This document shows positions 35,224-43,546 of a stretch of DNA of 64,000 nucleotides, in pieces. Every line of letters begins with the position of its first letter. Position 1 is the stretch's first letter. The stretch is taken from NCBI RefSeq assembly GCF_014195535.1, contig NZ_JACIBY010000001.1:434001-498000 (forward strand), written 5' to 3'. This stretch comes from Runella defluvii (GTDB taxonomy: Bacteria > Bacteroidota > Bacteroidia > Cytophagales > Spirosomataceae). The notes under the pieces were generated by a model. The model was not told where the DNA came from. It saw nothing but the letters and a program-made list of their open reading frames with translations, and searched no databases. Both the position numbers and the translations under genes were made by a program.

Positions 35224-36672
35224 TCAAAAAAATCCTCTTTTACGAAGCCCTAATTGGATTCCCATGGAAGGTTCGTAGAGTGTACCAGCGTCGATTGCAA
35301 TGGATGTTGTCCAATCGATTCCCTGCAACCAAGGTAGTTCCTTTTGGATTTGGAGAAGGCTAGAGAATTGTTGTCTAGCGGAAGGAAATGGATAATCATA
35401 CGTACCCAAGTTGTTGCTGAAAGAGGCTTTTACTAGCCATTTCCATTCATCTATCCAACCGCTTGCACCTAAGTGAAGCATCTGAACTCTATTGTTGAGG
35501 GTTTTTGCATTTTTGATGAGGGGAAAAGAACTAATAATATCACTCTGTTTGGGGATAAAAGGCGTACCAATCATTTCACCTTTATAAGACCATCCTTCAG
35601 AATACACATAATGATTAAAATAATTGTCTCTCCCAAAAATTTGTTGTTGAAAATCAAATACATTTCCCCCTTGACTGGTGGTGTTCATCCATTCAAAATT
35701 GACTTTTTCAAGGGTAAATGTTTGCGCGTAATTTGGGGCATTTCGATTGTTAAATGTTATTCCTTGGAGTCCATCTTGAATATTTAAGAAATTATATAAG
35801 GAACCATCGTCGAATATATTTTGACGAAAAAAAGTCAAAGATTTGTTGTTAGCTAACTTCCAAACCAGCCCTAAATCAAGCGTTCCAAGGTGATTGCCCA
35901 CGCGGCTGTCCTGCCACGGTTTTCCCACCACAACGGCCCACCAAGCCTCTTTAGGAGGAAGCCCGTTAGGCCAAATTTGGTCTTCTCCACCCCATTGGGC
36001 AAGGTGATTGAATCCTCCGATTAAATTGATTTTCCAGTTTGGGCGACCCATTTTGATGAACAAGGTCTTTTGGTGATAATAGCCTTTTACCGCATTGGTT
36101 CGAGGACCATATGCAACTGCAAGGGTATCTAACCATCCGTGGGCAAAAGAGCCTTTGATGGAAAATAGTCCTCTAAAAAAAGGCAATTCTACGTAGTTGG
36201 GAATTGACAATTGAATTTTTGGGAAGGGCTGGGCGTTCCCTGACCAACTATAAGAACCAGAAGAAAGAAGTGTATCGCCCAATAGGCCCATCGTTTCGAG
36301 CCGACGACCATAAAATAATTCAATAGGCCCGTATTTGATGCCAGCAAAACTCTCAATAAGCTTAAATTTATTTGAGTTTTGTTGGGCAATAAAAGCACCA
36401 TCGAGTCCATATAAAAGCCGTATTTGGCGCCAGCTGTACTTTACGGTGTCCCCTTTAGTATTACCAAGCGAGGCCCTTGCTATAAAAGAAGAGGAGTTTT
36501 TGGGAATAACGTTGTATTGATTGGCATAGTACCAGAATGGAACGGTGGGAGAATTTGTGCCGTAGGCATTTACCGATAAATTATACTCGGACGTAGGCAA
36601 AAACTGTGCATAACTGGTAAGCGCACCAATTAAAAAATACACCAGAAAATTAATGGAATACCTATGTCTCAT
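35224..36672 (-). CDS. Wzi-family capsule assembly / outer-membrane protein (copy B)
   Basis: A 482-residue protein with a signal peptide ending near SYAQ. It shares the ordered motifs of copy A: PFWYYANQYNVIPKNS, LFYGRRLETMGLLGDTLLSSGSYSWSGNAQPFPKI, GYYHQKTLFIKMGR, NHLAQWGG, NHLGTLDLGL, FFRQNIFDDGS and YFNHYVYSEGWSYKGEMIGTPFI. A beta-barrel at the cell surface is expected. It is the second gene after the EpsB-like transferase, 22 bases behind it, and 63 bases ahead of copy A, so the three genes form a unit: sugar transfer, then two possible anchors. Confidence 0.87.
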   Translation of the reverse strand: MRHRYSINFLVYFLIGALTSYAQFLPTSEYNLSVNAYGTNSPTVPFWYYANQYNVIPKNSSSFIARASLGNTKGDTVKYSWRQIRLLYGLDGAFIAQQNSNKFKLIESFAGIKYGPIELFYGRRLETMGLLGDTLLSSGSYSWSGNAQPFPKIQLSIPNYVELPFFRGLFSIKGSFAHGWLDTLAVAYGPRTNAVKGYYHQKTLFIKMGRPNWKINLIGGFNHLAQWGGEDQIWPNGLPPKEAWWAVVVGKPWQDSRVGNHLGTLDLGLVWKLANNKSLTFFRQNIFDDGSLYNFLNIQDGLQGITFNNRNAPNYAQTFTLEKVNFEWMNTTSQGGNVFDFQQQIFGRDNYFNHYVYSEGWSYKGEMIGTPFIPKQSDIISSFPLIKNAKTLNNRVQMLHLGASGWIDEWKWLVKASFSNNLGTYDYPFPSARQQFSSLLQIQKELPWLQGIDWTTSIAIDAGTLYEPSMGIQLGLRKRGFF

Positions 36673-36694
36673 AGAGGCAGCCTCGCAAATTTAT

Positions 36695-37708
36695 CTATCG
36701 TCCCAACCCAGCTAATACTACCCTAATGGTATGTAAAATTATTTTAAAATCAAATCCGAATGATTGGTGTTTAATGTAGTACATGTCATACCTGTGTTTC
36801 CACATACCATCTTCTATGGATGCTCCGTAAGGGTATTTGACTTGTGCCCACCCAGTTAGTCCTGGTTTAATGACGTGACGAAATTCGTAATAAGGGATAG
36901 CTGTTTTCAACATTTCAATAAAAACAGCTCTTTCTGGCCGTGGCCCAATGAGAGACATTTCGCCTTTTAGTACATTAAACAACTGAGGAATCTCGTCAAT
37001 TCGTGTTTTCCTAATAAACGTACCTACCTTAGTAGCTCTTGGGTCATTTTTTTGTGCCCATTGCGCACCACTTGCTTCAGCATTAGACCGCATCGAACGA
37101 AATTTAATAACCTCAAATTCGATATTATAGAGCCCCACGCGTTTTTGGCGATAGAAAATTGATCCTTTTGACTCTAGTCGTATTGCAATAGCCGTTAGCA
37201 ACATAATAGGCGATAGAAGTGCCAAAAGAATAGATGCATAGATGATGTCAAAAAAACGCTTCGTAGCAATTTTAGTACGATTTCTCAGTACAGAGAAGGC
37301 TTCCTTGTTAAGAAAGTAATCACCATTTAAAAGGCTGATTTCTGTATATTTATTTTTTGACTCCAGAAAATCCACCAAGGGCATTACAGTAACTCCATAT
37401 TCTATATTTCTTAGTAAAAATTCTCTCTCAAGGTCGTCAATGTATGCCGCATTGTAATAAGTAATGACACCTTGCCGCTTGAAGATTTGATCACACTGAT
37501 TGAATAAGGGAGTATAAGAATAGTTCTGTAATATGTCTGTTATAAGTGGAATACTAGATTCAGGACACACAATGTATAACGGGTTTTGCACCAGTGTGGG
37601 TGAATGTTTCGGGCTAATGTCAACGTAAGAAGTAGGATATTTGGTAGAATCTTCCAATGGAATTTCTTCAAAGGTGGTAGAAAAACTTTCAACTTCAGGC
37701 TCCTTCAT
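36695..37708 (-). CDS. polyprenyl glycosylphosphotransferase, single-domain initiating type (EpsB/WbaP-like)
   Basis: A 337-residue enzyme that would move a sugar phosphate from a nucleotide sugar to undecaprenyl phosphate. An N-terminal region of about 150 residues without TM helices precedes the catalytic domain, which begins with TKRFFDIIYASILLALLSPIMLL and carries SIFYRQKRVGLYNIEFEVIKFRSM, KTRIDEIPQLFNVLKGEMSLIGPRPE and KPGLTGWAQVKYPYGAS. It is a second initiating transferase besides the WcaJ-like one at 40222-41592. It has its own well-formed promoter and leads the run Wzi-Wzi-BtuF-like. Confidence 0.93.
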   Translation of the reverse strand: MKEPEVESFSTTFEEIPLEDSTKYPTSYVDISPKHSPTLVQNPLYIVCPESSIPLITDILQNYSYTPLFNQCDQIFKRQGVITYYNAAYIDDLEREFLLRNIEYGVTVMPLVDFLESKNKYTEISLLNGDYFLNKEAFSVLRNRTKIATKRFFDIIYASILLALLSPIMLLTAIAIRLESKGSIFYRQKRVGLYNIEFEVIKFRSMRSNAEASGAQWAQKNDPRATKVGTFIRKTRIDEIPQLFNVLKGEMSLIGPRPERAVFIEMLKTAIPYYEFRHVIKPGLTGWAQVKYPYGASIEDGMWKHRYDMYYIKHQSFGFDFKIILHTIRVVLAGLGR

Positions 37709-37779
37709 TTTGTATTTTTTTTAGAAAAACACCTTAAATTTCCATAATTACAAGTATTCTCTTGTTAATAGAAGAGGTT

Positions 37780-37811
37780 CAAAGATAAAGCCCATTTTTG
37801 TAAAAACCAAA
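37780..37811 (-). promoter_or_regulatory. Bacteroidota-type promoter for the EpsB-like transferase gene
   Basis: On the minus strand TTTG (37811-37808) and TATCTTTG (37787-37780) are spaced by exactly 20 bases, a match to the consensus. The leader is about 65-70 bases and contains a short ACAAG/CTTGT dyad at 37750-37765. Confidence 0.7.
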
Positions 37812-37882
37812 GAAGCTAGATACCGTTAAATAACTTTCCCTTGAGTGTATAAGGAGGGGATTTGAAGAAAGTAGTCAAAAAT

Positions 37883-37914
37883 CTTGTGGTAATCACAAAG
37901 GCCAATTACTTTTG
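37883..37914 (+). promoter_or_regulatory. promoter for the RmlC-like gene
   Basis: CTTG (37883-37886, one mismatch to TTTG) and TACTTTTG (37907-37914) are spaced by 20 bases. The leader to the ATG at 37934 would be about 15 bases. Confidence 0.55.
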
Positions 37915-37933
37915 TAAAAAAGGTCGTTGATTC

Positions 37934-38506
37934 ATGAGTACCACCGCTATCGCAAAATCCACCCAAATTGCAGGGACACAATTACATGAAGTGAAATTGG
38001 TGTCATTGAAAGAACATAAAGACTCCAGAGGTTCCTTTACCGAAATTTTTCAGGATCATTGGGGGACGGTTCTTAAACCTGTACAGTGGAGTGTCGTGAA
38101 ATCGGAAGCGAATGTGTTTCGTGGAATGCACTACCACCAACGCCACGACGAATATTTTTGTCTCATTGATGGGCATTGCGTGCTTGGCTTGCGGGATTTA
38201 CGCGCGGGCTCTCCTACACAACATCAATCTGCCCTATTTGAACTTTTTGGTGATGATCCCGCAGCGCTTATTTTCCCGAAAGGGATGCTGCACGGCTGGT
38301 TTTTCCATACGCCTGCGCTTCATATTCAGTCAGTTTCGGAAGCCTATGTGGATTATGGAGGCGACGACAACTGGCGTTGTGCTTGGGATGATCCTGAATT
38401 GGAATTGCCTTGGGGAATTGAAAATCCTATCCTGACAGATGCTGCCTCTAATGCCCCTTCTTTGCGTACGCTAGTCGCCGCTTTAGAGCGTAAAGGCTAT
38501 ATGTAA
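37934..38506 (+). CDS. dTDP-4-dehydrorhamnose 3,5-epimerase family protein (RmlC-like)
   Basis: A 190-residue cupin with the RmlC pattern: RGSFTEIFQ at about 32-40, then the catalytic region RGMHYHQRHDEYFCLIDGH with His 66, and FPKGMLHGWFFHTPALHIQSVSEAY. In dTDP-L-rhamnose synthesis RmlC inverts C3 and C5 of the 4-keto sugar; related enzymes modify other keto sugars. No rmlA, B or D gene is near, so the exact substrate is open. It is the only plus-strand gene within the polysaccharide region. Its last 59 bases overlap the convergent GT2 gene tail. Confidence 0.9.
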   Translation: MSTTAIAKSTQIAGTQLHEVKLVSLKEHKDSRGSFTEIFQDHWGTVLKPVQWSVVKSEANVFRGMHYHQRHDEYFCLIDGHCVLGLRDLRAGSPTQHQSALFELFGDDPAALIFPKGMLHGWFFHTPALHIQSVSEAYVDYGGDDNWRCAWDDPELELPWGIENPILTDAASNAPSLRTLVAALERKGYM

Positions 38507-39308
38507 GCTTGGTTTGGATAAAAGGAACCAATTCCGCGAGGGTCTTGCCTTTAATCCGAATCCAATCATTTTGTAAGGCCGCACGCTCATCGAGTAACGA
38601 CTGGAGTACGTTTTTGCGCATAACATGGAGAAATGTTGAGTCGCTGAGTTTTGCTTCCCACTCTTTTAATTCTTCTACGCGCTTTTCGGTCGGGATTCCT
38701 GGATACGTAGCTCCTCGTTTAAAATACAGCACGGTGGCTTCGCTTCCAAAAAATGGAGAATAGTCAGGGTGTTCCATAAATTGCGCCCACATATAGTCAT
38801 CCGTAAAAACATCGGGAGGGGTAGTGCGCCAGCCGTAGGGTAGGTTCTTGTAAAATTCATAAGTATGTGCAACAGCCGAAAAGACAAAATGTTGCCTCGC
38901 ATTTGAATATCCATACCGAATGTCTCCATTTTGGAAAAGTCGGAAATAGTTGGAAGAAACAAAGTTTCCTTTTTCAAATAACTCTAGTAATGTCTCTAAG
39001 TGGTTTGGAAGCCACAAGTCGCGATCTAAAAGATACGCTACATACTTTCCCTGTGCATAGTGTGTAAGTACTTGATGCCGATTGGGTTCCCCTCTACGAA
39101 GGTGCTTTGGGAAATCAAAAAACTTGATTCGGGTATCTTGTTTAACAAGCGATTGAATCACTCCCCTCGTAAATTCATTCACCCCGTCACCAATGATAAG
39201 CAACTCAAAATCAGGGATAGTTTGTTTTAAAACACTACTCACCGAGTAAGGAAGTAGCAACCCACGGTCGTTTGTGGTAGGAAGTAAAATAGAAAATCGA
39301 GGAGACAT
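38448..39308 (-). CDS. family 2 glycosyltransferase
   Basis: A 286-residue GT-A fold enzyme. The N-terminal FSILLPTTNDRGLL, the DFELLIIGDGVNEFTRG segment and the DRDLWLPNHLETLL region (a DxD-like site as DRD) mark an inverting GT2. It has no strong membrane helix. The ATG at 39308 is preferred because it lies 13 bases after the oxidoreductase stop; an in-frame upstream start would overlap that gene. It is the last gene of the long minus-strand polysaccharide run, converging on the RmlC-like gene with a 59-base overlap. Confidence 0.87.
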   Translation of the reverse strand: MSPRFSILLPTTNDRGLLLPYSVSSVLKQTIPDFELLIIGDGVNEFTRGVIQSLVKQDTRIKFFDFPKHLRRGEPNRHQVLTHYAQGKYVAYLLDRDLWLPNHLETLLELFEKGNFVSSNYFRLFQNGDIRYGYSNARQHFVFSAVAHTYEFYKNLPYGWRTTPPDVFTDDYMWAQFMEHPDYSPFFGSEATVLYFKRGATYPGIPTEKRVEELKEWEAKLSDSTFLHVMRKNVLQSLLDERAALQNDWIRIKGKTLAELVPFIQTKLTYSLYALKRRLAYAKKGH

Positions 39309-39321
39309 GTTGCCCGAAAGT

Positions 39322-40221
39322 TTAACAAGTTGTGGCACCTAACGTGTAAAGTGCCGTAAGAACTTCAATGGTCGTGATTCCTTCCTGAAAAGTGGAAATA
39401 GGAGGTGAGCCACCGCGTAAATAGGCTAAAAATGCTTCTAATTCCTTTCGTAAAGGTGGAGTGGTGTCAAAAAAACGCTTTTCGCTATTATTTGGCGTAG
39501 GGTAGCTACATTCGTCACCGTAGAAAATTTCGATATAATCTACTTTTTCATCGGCCAAAATGGCAATCCCTTTGGTACCGTGCAGTCGAATTTCACGACG
39601 TTTATCGGCAAAGCGGTTTGAAACCTCTATTTGAACAAAAGGCGAATGACCTAGAAGGGCGGTCATACCACGGGCATTAGTTCCGTGCCATTCAATGACC
39701 GCAGAACGCGGCGCTGGAATGTACCCAAGGATTTCAAGGGCAATGGTCAAATCGTGGGGAGCTAAGTTCCAAATGCTATCGGTGTCGGTGCGGGGACTTG
39801 TCCAGTTACATCGATGCGTATAAAGAGCCGTAATCTCGCCAAGTTCTTTAGTACGAGCTAGTTGCCCTAAAAGCTGCACTCCTGCATGGTAGCGCCAAAT
39901 GTGCATCATGAACAGGGGATAGTCTTCAAACTTTTTAAGAGCGATGGCGTCTTCAAGTGAAGTAACGAGTGGCTTTTCAATAAAAACGGGTATGCCCCAC
40001 GGAACAATTTGTTCTAAAATGGAGCGGTGAGTGACGGATGGAGAGGCCAAAACTATTCCATCAGCAGTGTGCAAATCATCTAGTGAATCGACAAAAAAAT
40101 GGGGATAATCTTTCTTCGCTTCAGGATTGGGGTCGAAGATTTTTATGTCAACCGCTAGGTTACTTAATTCTCGGATGATGTTTTTACCCCAAATACCAGC
40201 CCCAATGAGTCCTATTGTCAT
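39322..40221 (-). CDS. Gfo/Idh/MocA family oxidoreductase, short form
   Basis: A 299-residue NAD(P)-dependent dehydrogenase. The N-terminal nucleotide site is IGLIGAGIWGKNIIREL, followed by ADGIVLASPSVTHRSI and the conserved IEKPL (the Lys is catalytic in the family). A second-domain stretch, WNLAPHDLTIALEIL, contains a probable catalytic His. In a polysaccharide locus such enzymes usually oxidise or reduce a nucleotide sugar. It lies directly against the WcaJ-like gene with no gap, which suggests translational coupling. Confidence 0.87.
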   Translation of the reverse strand: MTIGLIGAGIWGKNIIRELSNLAVDIKIFDPNPEAKKDYPHFFVDSLDDLHTADGIVLASPSVTHRSILEQIVPWGIPVFIEKPLVTSLEDAIALKKFEDYPLFMMHIWRYHAGVQLLGQLARTKELGEITALYTHRCNWTSPRTDTDSIWNLAPHDLTIALEILGYIPAPRSAVIEWHGTNARGMTALLGHSPFVQIEVSNRFADKRREIRLHGTKGIAILADEKVDYIEIFYGDECSYPTPNNSEKRFFDTTPPLRKELEAFLAYLRGGSPPISTFQEGITTIEVLTALYTLGATTC

Positions 40222-41592
40222 TTATTTTCCTTGTTTTTTAATCATGATGACCATTGTTTTCATGATTAACCACATATCGAAGAAGAATGAAATTTTATTG
40301 AGATAAAGTAAGTCATAGCGAAGTCTTCGCTTAATTTCGTCAGGAGAGCCCGCATAACCAAATTTGACTTGTCCAATGGAAGTGATCCCTGGTTTGACGG
40401 ATAAAATGAGTTTAAAATCATCGGGTGACTCATCCATCAACGTTTTAACATCATAATCTGCTAATGGGCGGGGGCCTACGACTGACATGTCGCCTCTAAG
40501 TACATTATAAAATTGAGGAAGCTCATCGAGTCGGGTTTTCCTTAAAAAACGTCCCCAAGGGGTTATTCTCTTGTCAAGAGTACCTTCCGAATGGCCTAGA
40601 CGTGCACCGACATACATACTTCGGAACTTGTATATTTTAAATTTTTTACCCCATTGGCCAGTTCTATCTTGCGAAAAAATGACTGGACCTTTAGACGTTA
40701 ATTTGGTTATTAAGCCTAATAAAAGGAAAATGGGAAACCCAAGTAGTAAAATAGAGCTTGAAAAAATAACATCGAAAAGTCGTTTACTTATGTACTCTTT
40801 GGAGTAATCTAAGAATTCCGATGATAGTGAGATAACTGGAGTAATCCCGTGAAATTCGAGTGAAGGTGCTTGGCTAAAAAAGAAGGCAAAGTCAACCACT
40901 AATTTGACTTTGTACGAAGCAGTATTTGACTTCTCTACCATATCCTTTAAGAGTGGATGCCCTACACGAGGAATACAGCAATAAACGGTATCAATCTGGT
41001 TCGAAGCGAGTAGTTGGTTTAAGACGCTGTAATCGCCCCTAATTAATGGCTTATTGGTAGCACTCAATTCATCAAAATAGCCGTAGAACTTGTAGCCAAA
41101 TTCGGGATGTTGGTCGTAGAAGCGCTTAATTCTTTGTGATGTATCATTGTAACCAACGATGACATAATTCAGGGTATTGTTGCCGTTGGCACGATAAATT
41201 TTAAGTAAGACCACTGCCGCAGTTCGCCAAGTGCACCCAAAAATCCAGAACAATAAGAACGTGTAAAAGAGCTGAAGTCTAGGTAGATGAAAGTCTTGAA
41301 GAAGCATCCATATGAAAACACCCAGTGCAGAAAAGAGAAGCACTGATATCAAATGCTTGTAAATAAGAGTGAATACGTGGAATTTGAGGCGAGTATGTTT
41401 GTAAGGGCGCAGGACAGAAACAATCAACAGCCAACAAAAACCAAGAAAAGATAGAAATACAATATTTTTATTGTTGATACTCGAAGAATTAGGGCTTACC
41501 AATGCGTTACCGATTTCAAAAGACACACTCAAAACGATGAGGTCAGAAACGAATTGGAGGGGTCGAAAAAAAAAGGGTAAACTAGGTCTCAT
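40222..41592 (-). CDS. undecaprenyl-phosphate glucose/galactose phosphotransferase (WcaJ-like)
   Basis: A 456-residue initiating transferase. Four to five membrane helices occupy about residues 10-135, a Rossmann-like segment (NYVIVGYNDTSQ) is at about 142-215, and the C-terminal catalytic half starts with SKRLFDVIFSSSILLLGFPIFLL and includes FSQDRTGQWGKKFKIYKFRSM, KTRLDELPQFYNVLRGDMSVVGPRP and KPGITSIGQVKFGYAG. It would load the first hexose phosphate onto undecaprenyl phosphate. A promoter with a dyad overlapping the RNA start precedes it. A T9 tract codes part of its N-terminus. Confidence 0.94.
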   Translation of the reverse strand: MRPSLPFFFRPLQFVSDLIVLSVSFEIGNALVSPNSSSINNKNIVFLSFLGFCWLLIVSVLRPYKHTRLKFHVFTLIYKHLISVLLFSALGVFIWMLLQDFHLPRLQLFYTFLLFWIFGCTWRTAAVVLLKIYRANGNNTLNYVIVGYNDTSQRIKRFYDQHPEFGYKFYGYFDELSATNKPLIRGDYSVLNQLLASNQIDTVYCCIPRVGHPLLKDMVEKSNTASYKVKLVVDFAFFFSQAPSLEFHGITPVISLSSEFLDYSKEYISKRLFDVIFSSSILLLGFPIFLLLGLITKLTSKGPVIFSQDRTGQWGKKFKIYKFRSMYVGARLGHSEGTLDKRITPWGRFLRKTRLDELPQFYNVLRGDMSVVGPRPLADYDVKTLMDESPDDFKLILSVKPGITSIGQVKFGYAGSPDEIKRRLRYDLLYLNKISFFFDMWLIMKTMVIMIKKQGK

Positions 41593-41610
41593 CCGAATTC
41601 AACAAAGAAA

Positions 41611-41653
41611 TGTACAAGTTAATAGGTTTTGTGTTGGACTATCAACTTGTACA
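41611..41653. promoter_or_regulatory. inverted repeat at the wcaJ-like transcription start, operator candidate
   Basis: Arms 41611-41625 and 41639-41653 (TGTACAAGTTAATAG/CTATCAACTTGTACA) match as inverted repeats at 14 of 15 positions around a 13-base centre. The right arm overlaps the -7 box edge at 41652-41659, so it covers the expected start of transcription. It could bind a regulator or fold in RNA. Confidence 0.5.
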
Positions 41654-41683
41654 AAAGTAACGGATTCAATTTGCCTATACAAA
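41652..41683 (-). promoter_or_regulatory. Bacteroidota-type promoter for the WcaJ-like gene
   Basis: On the minus strand TTTG (41683-41680) and TACTTTTG (41659-41652) are separated by exactly 20 bases, and the start codon is at 41592. The downstream genes to 38448 are probably read from it. Confidence 0.7.
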
Positions 41684-41716
41684 CCTTTTTATTTTGGTTA
41701 CTGACAAATCTCCGTG

Positions 41717-42688
41717 TCAAGCCGTGACAGATATAGCTACTTGTTTACTGACCCACTTGTAAGTTAATTCCATTCCTTGGCGCAGAGTGAGCGATGGCTT
41801 CCAGCCTAATTTTTTAAAGATTAGAGAGTTGTCAGAATTTCTGCCTCTAACACCTTGAGGACCAGTTATATTATTAATAGTAAGTTTTTTATTTGCAATA
41901 TCAATAACCATTTGAGCAAAATCATTGATTGAAATCATTTCTTCAGAGCCAATATTAACAGGGCCTGAAAAATCTGATTTAACCAGTGCTCGGATAGCGT
42001 CTATACAGTCATCTATGTAGAGAAATGAACGCGTTTGTTTACCATCACCCCAAACTTCAATGAATGTACCATCTGTTGCTTCTGCTACTTTACGACACAT
42101 CGCAGCAGGAGCTTTTTCTTTTCCACCTTGCCATGTACCACATGGACCAAAAATGTTGTGAAATCTTGCTATTCTGACATCAAGACCTCGATTTCTTTGA
42201 TAAGCAAGATACAAACGTTCACTAAAAAGTTTTTCCCATCCGTATTCACTGTCAGGAGCAGCTGGATAGGCGGAGTCTTCTGAACATTTGGGATTTTCAG
42301 GGTCTAGCTGGTTGTATTCAGGATACATACAAGCCGATGAAGAATAAAAAATTTTACCAACACCAGCATTTGCACTTGCTTCTAAAATATTTAGATTACA
42401 CAAAGCAGAATTGTGCATAACCGAAGCGTCGTTAAAACCCGTAAATATGTAGCCAGCGCCTCCCATATCAGCAGCTAACTGATATACTTCATCAAAGCCA
42501 CCTTCTAGAGCATTCATGGCTACATTGAGTAATGTCAAGTCCCCAATAATAAATTCATCCGCTTGGTTATTGCCAAATTCATTCTGCTTTAAATCAACCC
42601 CTCTAACCCAATAACCTTCTGATTTTAATCTATTGACAAGATGGCCACCAATAAAGCCACCTGCACCGCAAACTAACGCTTTTTTCAT
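41717..42688 (-). CDS. GDP-mannose 3,5-epimerase-like nucleotide-sugar epimerase
   Basis: A 323-residue extended SDR. The NAD site is GAGGFIGG at 8-15. The body follows plant GDP-D-mannose 3,5-epimerase: a YQLAADMGGAG stretch, SSSACMYPE with Cys 120, the YGWEK pair Tyr 149/Lys 153, RFHNIFGPCGTWQGGKEKAPA with Lys 192, WGDGKQTRSF, and GPQGVRGRNSDNSL. Those four residues fall at a constant offset of 25 from Arabidopsis catalytic Cys145, Tyr174, Lys178 and Lys217 (from memory). The product would be GDP-L-galactose and/or GDP-L-gulose for the glycan. Its start overlaps the WecG-like stop by 4 bases. Confidence 0.88.
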   Translation of the reverse strand: MKKALVCGAGGFIGGHLVNRLKSEGYWVRGVDLKQNEFGNNQADEFIIGDLTLLNVAMNALEGGFDEVYQLAADMGGAGYIFTGFNDASVMHNSALCNLNILEASANAGVGKIFYSSSACMYPEYNQLDPENPKCSEDSAYPAAPDSEYGWEKLFSERLYLAYQRNRGLDVRIARFHNIFGPCGTWQGGKEKAPAAMCRKVAEATDGTFIEVWGDGKQTRSFLYIDDCIDAIRALVKSDFSGPVNIGSEEMISINDFAQMVIDIANKKLTINNITGPQGVRGRNSDNSLIFKKLGWKPSLTLRQGMELTYKWVSKQVAISVTA

Positions 42689-43434
42689 ATTATTCTCTTC
42701 GATTTGAATTTCAAAATAAGGTAAATTAGCCTGAAGCCTCTAATATACCTTGGAATATAAAGTTTTGGTTGATGTAAACACCGGAATAACCATCCAAGAT
42801 AAATGTAATCAGCCCATTGAGGAATAGATGCTTGGCTTCCTGTCTTAAATGCAATTGCAGCCCCAGTACATAAAATAGCTGGTTTGTATGACAAGGAATT
42901 TTTTAAGTAATATCCTAATTTCTCTTGGGTTCCACCGCCAATATTTAACATAATCCATTGAGGCTTGAATTCTTCAATTTTTGATACTAATTGAGGATCG
43001 AATACATTTTTTTTGTAATAAGGAGCAGTATATGAACCAATTAAAGTCGTATTAATTCCTACTTGTTTTAAATAATTTAAATTAATTGACCCCTCTGAAT
43101 CAGATGGGTTGACAAGCATTAGACGTACATGACCAGCAAAAGTAAGCTTTTTTAGAAAAAAATTAATAAACTCCAAGCCCGAAATTTTACTTAACCTATT
43201 GGAGTTGAATAAATTCCACATGATTACCATTAGGCCACTATCAGGGATAATTATATCAGAATTAACAATAGACTTGTAGTACTCAGAGTCATTTGAAATA
43301 TTGACTAAAGCAGGAGCCGCAGGTACAGTAAGAAGCCCTCCATATTGGTTTAGATACTCATAAACGTCATTAACTTGTCCATTAAAAAACGGTATTCCTA
43401 ATATTGAAATAGTAGTTGCTGGGTTAGGAGTCAT
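42685..43434 (-). CDS. WecG/TagA/CpsF-family glycosyltransferase
   Basis: A 249-residue GT26-type enzyme that adds a sugar, often ManNAc or glucuronate, to a lipid-linked acceptor. Family markers are TVPAAPALVNISND at about 35-50, the PDSGLMVIMW segment with its catalytic-type Asp, PQWIMLNIGGGTQEKLGYYL, and CTGAAIAFKTGSQASIPQW near the C-terminus. It overlaps the epimerase gene by 4 bases (coupled translation). A 112-base gap upstream separates it from the SGNH gene; a new promoter could lie there but none is clear. Confidence 0.9.
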   Translation of the reverse strand: MTPNPATTISILGIPFFNGQVNDVYEYLNQYGGLLTVPAAPALVNISNDSEYYKSIVNSDIIIPDSGLMVIMWNLFNSNRLSKISGLEFINFFLKKLTFAGHVRLMLVNPSDSEGSINLNYLKQVGINTTLIGSYTAPYYKKNVFDPQLVSKIEEFKPQWIMLNIGGGTQEKLGYYLKNSLSYKPAILCTGAAIAFKTGSQASIPQWADYIYLGWLFRCLHQPKLYIPRYIRGFRLIYLILKFKSKRII

Positions 43435-43546
43435 AAGAATTGTTAGATAAAACAGTTGTATATGTTGAAATAGTGAAAAGATACAATTTGTGTTTTTAAT
43501 CGAGTCTTGTAACGTAAATCTTAAATAATAATTGAAAAGATATGTA

